A stretch of DNA of 8,924 nucleotides, taken from Lysobacterales bacterium. Lineage in GTDB: Bacteria > Pseudomonadota > Gammaproteobacteria > Xanthomonadales > Marinicellaceae. Every line of letters begins with the position of its first letter. Position 1 is the first letter of the stretch. The notes below the pieces were generated by a model. That model was not told where the DNA came from and did no database searches. It saw only the letters and a list, made by a program, of their open reading frames with translations. Location: contig JALSIL010000552.1 in NCBI GenBank assembly GCA_026990095.1, positions 1 through 8,924 of the forward strand, written 5' to 3'. Shown here piece after piece: positions 1-6,334 of the stretch. Position numbers and translations under genes: made by a program.

Positions 1-43
1 CAAGGTGTTTAATCTCGTCGTCTGATAGGTGGTAATCATTCAT
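1..43 (-). CDS. Possible N-terminus of an IS630-like transposase, cut by the window edge
   Basis: Reading leftwards from an ATG at 43-41 the frame stays open to the edge and gives 14 residues, MNDYHLSDDEIKHL. An in-frame TAG lies upstream at 82-80, so this ATG is the first available start. The short polar beginning with an acidic 'LSDDEIKHL' segment resembles the start of IS630-type transposases. Fourteen residues are too few for a firm call, and no clear ribosome binding site precedes it. Its position directly after a broken dehydrogenase gene fits an insertion. It could equally be an unrelated downstream gene. Confidence 0.25.
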   Translation of the reverse strand, partial: MNDYHLSDDEIKHL

Positions 44-83
44 GTCGCTATTATATTCGCAATCAATGTAATGCGCCAGCTAG

Positions 84-578
84 TTAATGTGCATTCTTAA
101 TCGCGAATAGTATAGAACGATAGAAAAGACTTCCACCACTAGAATTATCAGCAATACTTCCCATTAGACTACTGATTGCGACAATCAGTTTTTTTTCGCT
201 CCGTTTGATTTGAGGAAAAAAAGCCTCGGCTATTTTTACCGGAGCCATGGTATTGATTGTCAACGTCTGCTGCCATGCTTGATAATCCAATTGCCCAAAG
301 CCACGGTCTTTGTTATCGCCATAAACGCCAGCATTATTGATTAAAACATCAATCTTTTCATGGCTTAAATGAGCAGCAAGACTATCAATCTCAGGAAAAC
401 TCTCGACATCCAGCGGGTAAATCTGCACCTGTTGATATTGTTGTTTCAATTCCGCCAACTGGTCAGCTGCCTCTGGATTACGGCAGCACGCAATGACTTG
501 CCACCCTGCTTCTGCATAGCGTTGGCAGAACCCAAGCCCTAATCCTCGATTAGCTCCAGTGATCAAAACTGTTGACAT
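84..578 (-). pseudogene. Truncated short-chain dehydrogenase/reductase (SDR, C-factor-like)
   Basis: This is the N-terminal two thirds of a classical SDR, an NAD(P)H-dependent oxidoreductase with a Rossmann fold. From the ATG at 578 it has 164 codons; the family usually has about 225-250. The nucleotide-binding motif TGANRGLG is at residues 7-14, an acidic Asp at 57 ('PLDV'), NNAG at 81-84, and the catalytic Ser region 'ISS' at 135-137. The active-site Tyr is at 153 in 'YRS', but the Lys expected four residues later (YxxxK) is Leu157. The similarity then fades and a TAA follows, so the cofactor-loop and substrate-binding C-terminus is missing. A TTG at 590 is in frame but overlaps the Shine-Dalgarno; the ATG at 578 has GGAG six bases upstream and is the true start. 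It lies 68 bases downstream of sodB on the same strand, separated by a terminator. Substrate unknown; probably non-functional. Confidence 0.75.
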
Positions 579-594
579 ACACTTCTCCAAAATA

Positions 595-623
595 AAAAAG
601 CCCTCCTGAAAAGAGGGCTTTTT
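595..623 (-). terminator. Rho-independent terminator of sodB (possibly bidirectional)
   Basis: An 11-bp perfect stem (595-605 with 613-623, GC core GCCCTC/GAGGGC) encloses a 7-base loop. It is flanked by T-runs on both strands. It lies 24 bases after the sodB stop codon and ends before the dehydrogenase Shine-Dalgarno, so it should end sodB transcription on the minus strand. Confidence 0.85.
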
Positions 624-646
624 GAACTTATAACCAAATGAAGGAC

Positions 647-1228
647 TTAACTTTCATAATTTTTTGCAGCAAAATCCCAGTTAACAAGATTCCAGAATGC
701 TTCCAGATATTTTGGTCTGGCATTACGATAGTCAATATAATAAGCATGCTCCCAAACATCACAAGTTAACAAAGGCGTTTGGCCTTCGGTGAGTGGGCAA
801 CCAGCATTACTGGTGCTAACCAGCTCCAGACTGCCATCAGCATTTTTTACCAGCCACGCCCAACCAGAACCAAAAGTAGTTACTGCGCATTTGGTGAAAG
901 CCGCTTTGAATTCTTCAAACGAGCCAAATGTTCTGTTGATAGCATTAGCCAACCCACCTTCTGGCTCTCCACCGCCATTGGGCGACAAACTATTCCAGTA
1001 GAAAGTATGATTCCAGACTTGAGCAGCGTTATTAAATATTCCGCCAGATGACTTTTTAATAATATCTTCCAGCGACATACTTTCAAATTCAGTGCCAGGC
1101 ACTAAATTATTCAAATTTGTCACATAAGTTTGATGATGCTTGCCATAGTGATATTCCAGAGTTTCCTCGGAAATATGAGGGGCCAAAGCGTCTTTAGCAT
1201 AAGGTAGATCAGGTAATTCAAAAGCCAT
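647..1228 (-). CDS. sodB: Superoxide dismutase, iron type
   Basis: This 193-residue protein converts superoxide to oxygen and hydrogen peroxide in the cytoplasm. All four metal ligands sit at the canonical FeSOD positions: His27 (EYHYGKHH), His74 (QVWNHTFYW), Asp157 and His161 (DVWEHAYYIDY). Gln70 in 'AAQVWNH' is the second-sphere glutamine placed as in iron enzymes, whereas manganese enzymes carry it near residue 146. The N-terminal helical hairpin domain spans about residues 1-85 and the alpha/beta C-terminal domain about 90-193; the length is exactly usual for the family. There is no signal peptide. The ATG at 1228 is preceded by a strong GGAGGA Shine-Dalgarno (1235-1240). A terminator follows the gene, so it is probably monocistronic. 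Its leader holds an unusual hairpin with a T-run (see 1246-1290). FeSOD genes are commonly iron-regulated, but I see no convincing Fur box. Confidence 0.97.
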   Translation of the reverse strand: MAFELPDLPYAKDALAPHISEETLEYHYGKHHQTYVTNLNNLVPGTEFESMSLEDIIKKSSGGIFNNAAQVWNHTFYWNSLSPNGGGEPEGGLANAINRTFGSFEEFKAAFTKCAVTTFGSGWAWLVKNADGSLELVSTSNAGCPLTEGQTPLLTCDVWEHAYYIDYRNARPKYLEAFWNLVNWDFAAKNYES

Positions 1229-1245
1229 TTATTCCTCCAAAATAT

Positions 1246-1290
1246 AAAAAAACAAAAACTGCCGATTAATAATTTAAAATGAATCGACAG
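1246..1290 (-). promoter_or_regulatory. Terminator-like hairpin in the sodB leader (possible attenuator)
   Basis: On the minus strand CTGTCGATT (1290-1282) pairs with AATCGGCAG (1267-1259), nine pairs with one G-U, around a 14-base loop. It is followed at once by TTTTTGTTTTTTT (1258-1246). The sodB Shine-Dalgarno begins six bases later, so no promoter fits between this hairpin and the gene. The structure is therefore either transcribed as a leader terminator/attenuator or overlaps the promoter itself. For the latter, TTGTCT (1294-1289) and TATTAA (1271-1266) with a 17-base spacer are possible -35 and -10 boxes. Confidence 0.5.
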
Positions 1291-1464
1291 ACAAAAACCT
1301 AGTATTTTATTAAGTTTTATAACTCTATCATTGCTTCCCCACAAAATCAAAATGCCAAGTAATTTTTTTATCAAATACCTTCCGACAAAAAATTCAAGAG
1401 AATTTTCTTTATTTGTAAAACATTTAAGGTAAAATATAGGGTTTTCTAGGCTATTATTAGATTG

Positions 1465-1493
1465 CTGATTTTAGTGCATTGAAGCGCTTTAAT
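1465..1493 (+). promoter_or_regulatory. Candidate promoter for the elongation factor G gene
   Basis: CTGATT (1465-1470) and TTTAAT (1488-1493) are separated by 17 bases; the -10 matches the sigma-70 consensus at 5 of 6 positions and the -35 at 3 of 6. Transcription would start near 1500 and give a leader of about 150 bases. The call is weak because the region is A/T-rich and other -10-like hexamers exist, for example TAAAAT at 1430-1435. Confidence 0.3.
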
Positions 1494-1533
1494 TTGAGTT
1501 GCAAATATTCTCAAATCGGTTTTTAAAAAACCG
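1492..1533 (+). repeat. Two adjacent dyads upstream of the elongation factor G gene
   Basis: ATTTGAG (1492-1498) and CTCAAAT (1510-1516) form a 7-bp inverted repeat with an 11-base spacer. Immediately after it, CGGTTTTT (1517-1524) and AAAAACCG (1526-1533) form an 8-bp palindrome around one base. The first straddles the predicted transcription start and could be an operator; the second could fold in the leader RNA. Neither has a T-run of terminator type after it. Confidence 0.4.
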
Positions 1534-1647
1534 CGGCAACATGCTGATTTATCTACACAATAGAGACGAAGCGGCTAAAACATCTCTCCAAAACACTTAG
1601 AACAGCCTCTAGAAAGAGTATTTTTATTCCATTTTTTGAGTATAAAC

Positions 1648-3732
1648 ATGAAAGACTTAACGAAGTACAGAAACATTGGTATTTTCGCGCACGTAGATGC
1701 CGGAAAAACGACAACTACTGAGCGTATTTTAAAATTAACAGGAAAAATTCACAAAATTGGCGAGGTGCACGATGGCGCTGCAACAACTGATTTTATGGAA
1801 CAAGAACAGGAGCGCGGAATTACCATTCAGTCAGCTGCGACTTCGTGCTCATGGAACGACCACCGCTTAAATATTATCGATACTCCGGGACACGTTGATT
1901 TCACCATTGAAGTTTACCGGTCATTAAAAGTTCTCGATGGCGGTGTCGGTGTATTTTGCGGCTCCGGTGGCGTTGAGCCCCAATCGGAAACCAACTGGCG
2001 GTATGCGAATGACTCGGAAGTTGCCAGGATTATCTATGTCAACAAACTGGACAGAGTGGGCGCTGATTTTTACCGCGTTGTCAAACAAGTTGAAGATGTC
2101 TTGGGCGCTACACCTTTAGTCATGACTTTACCCATTGGCATTGAAGATGATTTTGTTGGCGTTGTTGATTTGCTTACACGCAAAGCCTGGGTTTGGGATG
2201 ATTCGGGCGACCCATTAAAATATGAAATCCAGGATGTTCCTGCGGATATGGCTGATGACGTTGAAGAATGGCGTGAAAAACTGATTGAAACCGCTGTCGA
2301 ACAAGATGATGATGTCATGGAAAAATACCTGGAAGGCGAAGAACCAGACATTGAAACACTTAAGAAGTGTATTCGCAAAGGCACCATTTCTCTTGCCTTT
2401 TTCCCAACTTATTGCGGCTCTTCCTTTAAAAACAAAGGCGTCCAATTAGTTCTGGATGCGGTTGTTGATTTTCTTCCCAACCCAACCGAAGTAAAACCAC
2501 AACCCGAAATTGATCTGGAAGGCAATGAAACAGGCTCTTTTGCAGTTGTCGACCCCGATAAACCATTACGCGCATTGGCCTTTAAAATCATGGATGACCG
2601 TTATGGCGCTTTGACTTTTATGCGCATCTACTCCGGAAAGCTTGAAAAAGGCATGACAGTTTTGAATACCTTTACCGGAAAAACAGAGCGTATCGGACGA
2701 ATTGTAGAAATGCACGCCGACTCCCGTGAAGAACTGGATGAAGCGCAAGCTGGTGATATTGTTGCGGTTATTGGCATGAAAAACGTCCAGACCGGCCATA
2801 CTTTATGCGACCCAAATGCGCCAGCCACGCTGGAACCAATGGTCTTCCCTGACCCGGTAATTTCTATGGCGGTCGCCCCGAAAGATAAGGACGGATCTGA
2901 AAAACTGGGTATTGCGCTGGGCAAAATGATTAAAGAAGACCCCTCTTTCCGTGTTGAAACTGACGAGGACAGCGGCGAAACTATCCTTAAAGGCATGGGC
3001 GAACTGCATCTCGATATTAAAGTCGACATCTTAAGACGTACCTACGGCATCGATGTAGAAGTCGGCAAACCCCAGGTTGCCTATAGAGAAACCATCACCC
3101 AGCGCGTTGAAGACAGCTATACCCATAAAAAGCAATCGGGTGGCTCAGGCCAATTCGGTAAAATTGATTATATTATCGAACCCGGCGAACCCGGCAGCGG
3201 CTTTGTTTTTGAATCTGTCGTGACGGGCGGTAATGTTCCGAGAGAATTTTGGCCAGCTATTGAAAAAGGCTTCAAAAACAGCATTGATCAAGGTGTTTTA
3301 GCGGGTTTTCCTTGCCTGGACTTTAAAGTTACATTGGTTGACGGTGCATTTCATGCTGTGGATTCATCTGCAGTTGCTTTCGAAATTGCCGCAAGAAGCG
3401 CCTATCGACAATCAATTCCAAAAGCCGGTCCTCAGCTGATTGAGCCCATCATGAAAGTTGATGTTTTCACACCTGAAGACAATGTCGGCGATGTTATTGG
3501 CGATCTTAACAGACGCAGAGGCATGATTAAATCTCAGGAGCCTGGAACAACCGGCGTTCGAATTAAAGCGGATGTTCCTTTAAGCGAAATGTTCGGCTAT
3601 ATTGGCGATTTACGCACCATGACCTCTGGTCGCGGCCAATTTTCAATGGAGTTCTCACATTACTTGCCTTGCCCGAAAAATGTTGCCGAGGAAGTCATTA
3701 AAGAAGTCCAGGAACGAAACAGCAAAAAGTAA
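1648..3732 (+). CDS. Elongation factor G, second-type paralogue (EF-G II / FusA2-like)
   Basis: This 694-residue translational GTPase should catalyse ribosome translocation or ribosome recycling in the cytoplasm. GTPase motifs are intact: P-loop AHVDAGKT at 14-21, switch I 'ERGITI' at 55-60, DTPGH at 78-82, NKLD at 132-135. Domains II-V follow in normal order, including the domain IV tip region 'DGAFHAVDSS' and a domain V ending near 'GRGQFSMEFSHY'. The gene stands alone, not in an rpsL-rpsG-fusA-tuf cluster, and motif details such as NKLD instead of NKMD agree with the paralogous group often called FusA2. I infer that a canonical fusA lies elsewhere. An in-frame TTG at 1636 exists, but the ATG at 1648 gives the conserved 'MKDLTKYRNIGIFAHVDAGK' start. 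The Shine-Dalgarno is weak (GAG, 1638-1640). A hairpin follows the stop, then the CYTH gene. Whether this copy translocates, recycles, or acts under stress cannot be told from sequence. Confidence 0.92.
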   Translation: MKDLTKYRNIGIFAHVDAGKTTTTERILKLTGKIHKIGEVHDGAATTDFMEQEQERGITIQSAATSCSWNDHRLNIIDTPGHVDFTIEVYRSLKVLDGGVGVFCGSGGVEPQSETNWRYANDSEVARIIYVNKLDRVGADFYRVVKQVEDVLGATPLVMTLPIGIEDDFVGVVDLLTRKAWVWDDSGDPLKYEIQDVPADMADDVEEWREKLIETAVEQDDDVMEKYLEGEEPDIETLKKCIRKGTISLAFFPTYCGSSFKNKGVQLVLDAVVDFLPNPTEVKPQPEIDLEGNETGSFAVVDPDKPLRALAFKIMDDRYGALTFMRIYSGKLEKGMTVLNTFTGKTERIGRIVEMHADSREELDEAQAGDIVAVIGMKNVQTGHTLCDPNAPATLEPMVFPDPVISMAVAPKDKDGSEKLGIALGKMIKEDPSFRVETDEDSGETILKGMGELHLDIKVDILRRTYGIDVEVGKPQVAYRETITQRVEDSYTHKKQSGGSGQFGKIDYIIEPGEPGSGFVFESVVTGGNVPREFWPAIEKGFKNSIDQGVLAGFPCLDFKVTLVDGAFHAVDSSAVAFEIAARSAYRQSIPKAGPQLIEPIMKVDVFTPEDNVGDVIGDLNRRRGMIKSQEPGTTGVRIKADVPLSEMFGYIGDLRTMTSGRGQFSMEFSHYLPCPKNVAEEVIKEVQERNSKK

Positions 3733-3743
3733 AAACCTGCATG

Positions 3744-3784
3744 GACACACCCTTGACGATCATTTACTTCGCCCAGGGTGTGCC
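3744..3784 (+). terminator. Hairpin after the elongation factor G gene, weak terminator
   Basis: CACACCCT (3746-3753) pairs with AGGGTGTG (3775-3782); the stem extends past one mismatch to 3744/3784. The loop is large, 21 bases, and the following T-stretch (TTCTTTC) is imperfect. It begins 12 bases after the stop codon. It may terminate partially and let some transcripts enter the CYTH gene. Confidence 0.45.
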
Positions 3785-3814
3785 TTCTTTCAATCAACTT
3801 CACACACCGTCAAC

Positions 3815-4285
3815 ATGGCTATAGAAATTGAACATAAATTTTTAATGGCTAATGATAATTGGCGCCCTCTAATTTACAAATCTATCAATATTCAGCAAGG
3901 CTATTTAACCAGCGCCCCCACCAGCTCAATCCGAGTACGAATCAGCGGCGAAAATGCATGGCTGAACATTAAAAGCGCAACGATTGGCAACCAAAGACTG
4001 GAATTTGAATATAAAATTCCATTATCGGACGCTAAAGAAATGATAGCTAAACTTTGCAAAGGCCCGCTTGTCACCAAAATCAGGCATTTTGTTAAACATG
4101 ATGGACACACCTGGGAAATAGATGAGTTTTCTGGAGAAAATGAAGGGCTAACTGTCGCAGAAATTGAGCTCTCAAAACCTGACGAAGATTTCTCGATTCC
4201 CGACTGGATAGGCAAAGAGGTGACAGGAGACTTAAAATATTACAATAATAACCTGGCACACCAACCCTACAAAACCTGGAAATAA
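3815..4285 (+). CDS. CYTH-domain triphosphatase, NeuTTM-like
   Basis: A 156-residue single-domain CYTH protein (triphosphate tunnel metalloenzyme). Small proteins of this type hydrolyse inorganic triphosphate, or less often other triphosphates, with a divalent metal. The signature ExExK is complete at residues 4-8 (EIEHK), directly after the initiator. Further tunnel residues are visible: RVR 40-42, Lys53, Arg61 with Glu63 and Glu65 (RLEFEY), Lys88/Arg90 (TKIR), Trp100-Glu101 with Asp103 (WEIDEF), and Glu116/Glu118 (AEIEL). The usual 'EIERKFL' is 'EIEHKFL' here. No CHAD or cyclase domain is attached. The frame is open further upstream into the previous gene, but only the ATG at 3815 gives the family's N-terminus. 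No Shine-Dalgarno is evident, which suggests low expression or coupling to the upstream transcript. It converges with the CysB-like gene, with only nine bases between the stops. Cellular substrate is an inference. Confidence 0.88.
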   Translation: MAIEIEHKFLMANDNWRPLIYKSINIQQGYLTSAPTSSIRVRISGENAWLNIKSATIGNQRLEFEYKIPLSDAKEMIAKLCKGPLVTKIRHFVKHDGHTWEIDEFSGENEGLTVAEIELSKPDEDFSIPDWIGKEVTGDLKYYNNNLAHQPYKTWK

Positions 4286-4294
4286 CTTCGGCAA

Positions 4295-5269
4295 TTAACC
4301 AAATTTTGGAATATTAAAATCAGCAAACAGCTTGTCCCTTTCCACTCTATTTACACATTTCATGGCCTTCTTAACTACATCCTCTTTTAAATGCGGTGAA
4401 AACATTTCAATAAATTGAAAAATGTATTGACGAATATACTTGTTTTTACTTAATGCGATTTGAGTGGTACTAATCCCAAAAATATTTTCTACATCAATCG
4501 CCACCAAATCCTGATCGATTTCCGGCAAATACGCCATCTTTGCAATAATCCCAATACCCAGACCCAACCGAACATAAGTCTTGATCACGTCAGCATCTAC
4601 CGCTGTCAATACAATATCTGGAGATAAATTATTTTTTAAAAAAACCTCATCAATTTTATATCGACCTGTAAAACCAAAAACATAGGTAATGATTGGATAT
4701 TTAACAATATCAATCAACTGTAACGATTTTTTATTAGCCAAAGGGTGATTTTTTTTAACGATAATACATCGCCCCCAACGATAACATGGCATTGAAAGAA
4801 TCTGGTCGTCGCTTACCAGCGATTCAGTAGCGATGGCCAAGTCAACATCCCCTTGTTTTAACAACAACGCAACATTTTTGGGATTGCCCTGCTGCATACT
4901 GAACTGGATGTTAGGATTATTCAAAATAAACCGATTAACAATCGGTGGCAATATATATCTGGCTTGAGTATGAGTCGTTGCAATTGTCAACAAACCCTCT
5001 TGACTGCTAACATCCAAAGCAATGTTTTTTATACTTTGCACTTTATCAAGGATGTTAATTGCCTCCTGATAGACCCGCTTGCCCTCCCTGGTTAACTCAA
5101 CCAGATGCTTACCCTTCCTAATAAATAAAGGCACATTTAACTCTTCTTCCAACAACAAAATTTGCTTACTCATCCCAGCTTGAGAAGTAAAAATGTGTTT
5201 GGCCGCACTTGAAATATTGCATTGGTATTTTACGATTTCAACAAAATACCTAAGTTGAATTAATTTCAC
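4295..5269 (-). CDS. LysR-family regulator, CysB/Cbl type
   Basis: This 324-residue protein matches CysB in length and layout. The N-terminal winged helix-turn-helix spans about residues 1-60 (helix-turn-helix about 18-38, 'ISSAAKHIFTSQAGMSKQ'). A linker helix is followed by a periplasmic-binding-protein-like effector domain from about 92. Hallmarks of the CysB group are 'ATTHTQARY' (97-105, effector-binding Thr/Gln loop), 'YVFGFTGR' and 'DADVIKTYVRLGLGIGIIA'. CysB activates sulfate and thiosulfate assimilation genes with N-acetylserine as inducer; Cbl handles sulfonates. The two cannot be separated here. The start is GTG at 5269, chosen because 'MKLIQLRYFVE' is the conserved N-terminus; no strong Shine-Dalgarno precedes it. 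It is transcribed divergently from a TauE/SafE transporter. The shared intergenic region is full of dyads, so this regulator very probably controls both. Confidence 0.92.
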   Translation of the reverse strand: MKLIQLRYFVEIVKYQCNISSAAKHIFTSQAGMSKQILLLEEELNVPLFIRKGKHLVELTREGKRVYQEAINILDKVQSIKNIALDVSSQEGLLTIATTHTQARYILPPIVNRFILNNPNIQFSMQQGNPKNVALLLKQGDVDLAIATESLVSDDQILSMPCYRWGRCIIVKKNHPLANKKSLQLIDIVKYPIITYVFGFTGRYKIDEVFLKNNLSPDIVLTAVDADVIKTYVRLGLGIGIIAKMAYLPEIDQDLVAIDVENIFGISTTQIALSKNKYIRQYIFQFIEMFSPHLKEDVVKKAMKCVNRVERDKLFADFNIPKFG

Positions 5270-5274
5270 TTCTA

Positions 5275-5289
5275 ATAACTATTAGTTAT
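5275..5289. promoter_or_regulatory. 15-bp palindrome, candidate LysR-type operator
   Basis: ATAACTATTAGTTAT is a perfect 7-bp dyad around one central base and contains the T-N11-A pattern (5276-5288) typical of LysR-family sites. It lies 6 to 20 bases upstream of the regulator's GTG, so it would be in the transcribed leader. This position suits autorepression. It also covers the place where a Shine-Dalgarno should be. Confidence 0.5.
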
Positions 5290-5300
5290 AAATAAATGAC

Positions 5301-5306
5301 ATTATA
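5301..5306 (-). promoter_or_regulatory. Candidate -10 box of the CysB-like gene
   Basis: The minus strand reads TATAAT, a perfect -10, placed 32 bases upstream of the GTG start. No acceptable -35 is found at 16-18 bases (TCTCTT at 5329-5324). This would fit an activator-dependent or regulated promoter. One arm of the long inverted repeat (5333-5345) lies just upstream, near -40 to -50. Confidence 0.4.
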
Positions 5307-5332
5307 TTCCTTTTATTTATATAAAGAGATGG

Positions 5333-5436
5333 TATACTGTTTACGCTGATAAATGCACTTTTGACATTCTGTAACATACTGAATGTAAATTGATTGTTAT
5401 GAATGTAGTGAGGTATTTTTGACCGTAAACAGTATA
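5333..5436. repeat. 13-bp perfect inverted repeat spanning the divergent promoter region
   Basis: TATACTGTTTACG at 5333-5345 is repeated exactly in inverse orientation as CGTAAACAGTATA at 5424-5436, 78 bases apart. The arms flank the predicted promoter of the transporter. One arm is upstream of the regulator's -10, the other in the transporter's leader. Arms this far apart in DNA between divergent genes suggest two binding sites for one protein, possibly with looping, rather than an RNA hairpin. Confidence 0.65.
5361..5389 (+). promoter_or_regulatory. Promoter for the TSUP transporter gene, overlapped by a dyad
   Basis: TTGACA (5361-5366) is a perfect -35, followed after 17 bases by TGTAAA (5384-5389, 4 of 6). 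Transcription should begin near 5396. ACATTC (5364-5369) and GAATGT (5381-5386) form an inverted repeat with an 11-base spacer lying on both promoter boxes. TGAATGTA occurs at 5380-5387 and again at 5400-5407, exactly 20 bases (two helical turns) apart. A regulator binding these would block or contact polymerase. Confidence 0.55.
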
Positions 5437-5471
5437 TATTAGCAACCCTTTGTAATTTTTTGGAAACTTCA

Positions 5472-6254
5472 TTGGAAACAATCTTTATACTTGCCGGTGG
5501 CTTGGTAGGATTTATCATCGGCTTAACCGGCGTGGGTGGAGGGTCACTCATGACCCCCATCCTGGTACTTGGATTCGGAATAACTCCTTCGATTGCAGTT
5601 GGAACCGACCTGCTTTACGCCGCAATTACCAAGGCCAATGGAGTTTTTTTTCACCACCGCAATAAAACCATCGACTGGAAAGTTGCCGGATTAATGGCTG
5701 CCGGCAGCATCCCAAGCTCGATACTTTCGGTTTTTTTTATCGAAAACATCAGAGCAAGAGGCTTTGATTATGACTCAATAATGATGACCACTCTAAGCTT
5801 CATGCTGGTCACAACCGCATTGATTATTATTATTAAAAACCGCCTGCTTGCCTGGGTTCATTCCAAAAAAAGCGGCGCGATAGCTTTAATGCTCAGTTAC
5901 CGGCCTTATTTAACCGTGCTCTCTGGAGTTGTTCTGGGTTTTTTAGTCACCATCTCTTCGGTCGGCGCTGGTGCAATCGGTTCAGCCATCCTGTTTATGC
6001 TTTACCCTTCAAAAAAGCCAACTTCAATAGTAGGGACAGATTTAGCCCATGCAATACCTTTAACAGCAATTGCCGGCGCTGGCCATTTACATCTTGGCAC
6101 TGTCGATTTTAATTTATTATTAGGATTATTAACCGGCGGCATACCAGCAATCTACCTCGGAAGTATTCTTGGAAAAAAACTGCCTGATACCTTATTAAGT
6201 CCCATCATCGCGTTAATTTTATTTCTGATGGGCATCAAACTGGCATTTTATTGA
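5472..6254 (+). CDS. TauE/SafE (TSUP) family membrane transporter
   Basis: A 260-residue integral membrane protein of the TSUP family, whose members move sulfite, sulfate, sulfonates or related anions across the inner membrane. The sequence shows the family's internal duplication. 'GLTGVGGGS' (17-25) and 'GTDLLYA' (44-50) in the first half correspond to 'SSVGAGAIGS' (162-171) and 'GTDLAHA' (188-194) in the second. I count about eight hydrophobic stretches, with a charged loop at about 123-135 (NRLLAWVHSKK). No ATG is available. TTG at 5472 has GGAA six bases upstream and gives 'METIFILAGG'; TTG at 5460 would add four residues but has no ribosome binding site. Divergence from a CysB-like regulator suggests a sulfur oxyanion as substrate. 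The direction of transport cannot be inferred. Confidence 0.85.
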   Translation: METIFILAGGLVGFIIGLTGVGGGSLMTPILVLGFGITPSIAVGTDLLYAAITKANGVFFHHRNKTIDWKVAGLMAAGSIPSSILSVFFIENIRARGFDYDSIMMTTLSFMLVTTALIIIIKNRLLAWVHSKKSGAIALMLSYRPYLTVLSGVVLGFLVTISSVGAGAIGSAILFMLYPSKKPTSIVGTDLAHAIPLTAIAGAGHLHLGTVDFNLLLGLLTGGIPAIYLGSILGKKLPDTLLSPIIALILFLMGIKLAFY

Positions 6255-6279
6255 TCTTACCTCTAGCAATTCTTTGAGT

Positions 6280-6285
6280 TATAAT
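6280..6285 (+). promoter_or_regulatory. Candidate -10 box of fdxA
   Basis: TATAAT at 6280-6285 is a perfect -10 in the 80-base gap between the transporter and fdxA. The hexamer 17 bases upstream (TTACCT, 6257-6262) is a poor -35. Transcription would start near 6292, giving a leader of about 43 bases. This suggests fdxA does not depend only on read-through from the transporter. Confidence 0.45.
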
Positions 6286-6334
6286 TAAGGGCTAACTTTT
6301 AAACATTTTTATTTAACTTTTTAGGTAATTGAAT

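Noticed and set aside
779..1086. Open frames overlapping sodB on the plus strand and in other minus frames
   Set aside because: They lie wholly inside a fully supported sodB gene, have no protein-like motifs and no ribosome binding site.
1541..1600. 19-codon frame in the EF-G leader as a possible leader peptide
   Set aside because: No Shine-Dalgarno before it and no run of a regulatory amino acid; such short frames are expected by chance.
2070..3029. Several minus-strand open frames inside the EF-G gene
   Set aside because: Ser/Thr-rich translations typical of the reverse complement of a coding region; none shows a family signature.
5282..5560. Minus-strand open frame across the regulator-transporter intergenic region
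   Set aside because: It overlaps the transporter's 5' end and the dyad-rich promoter region, and its translation is not protein-like.
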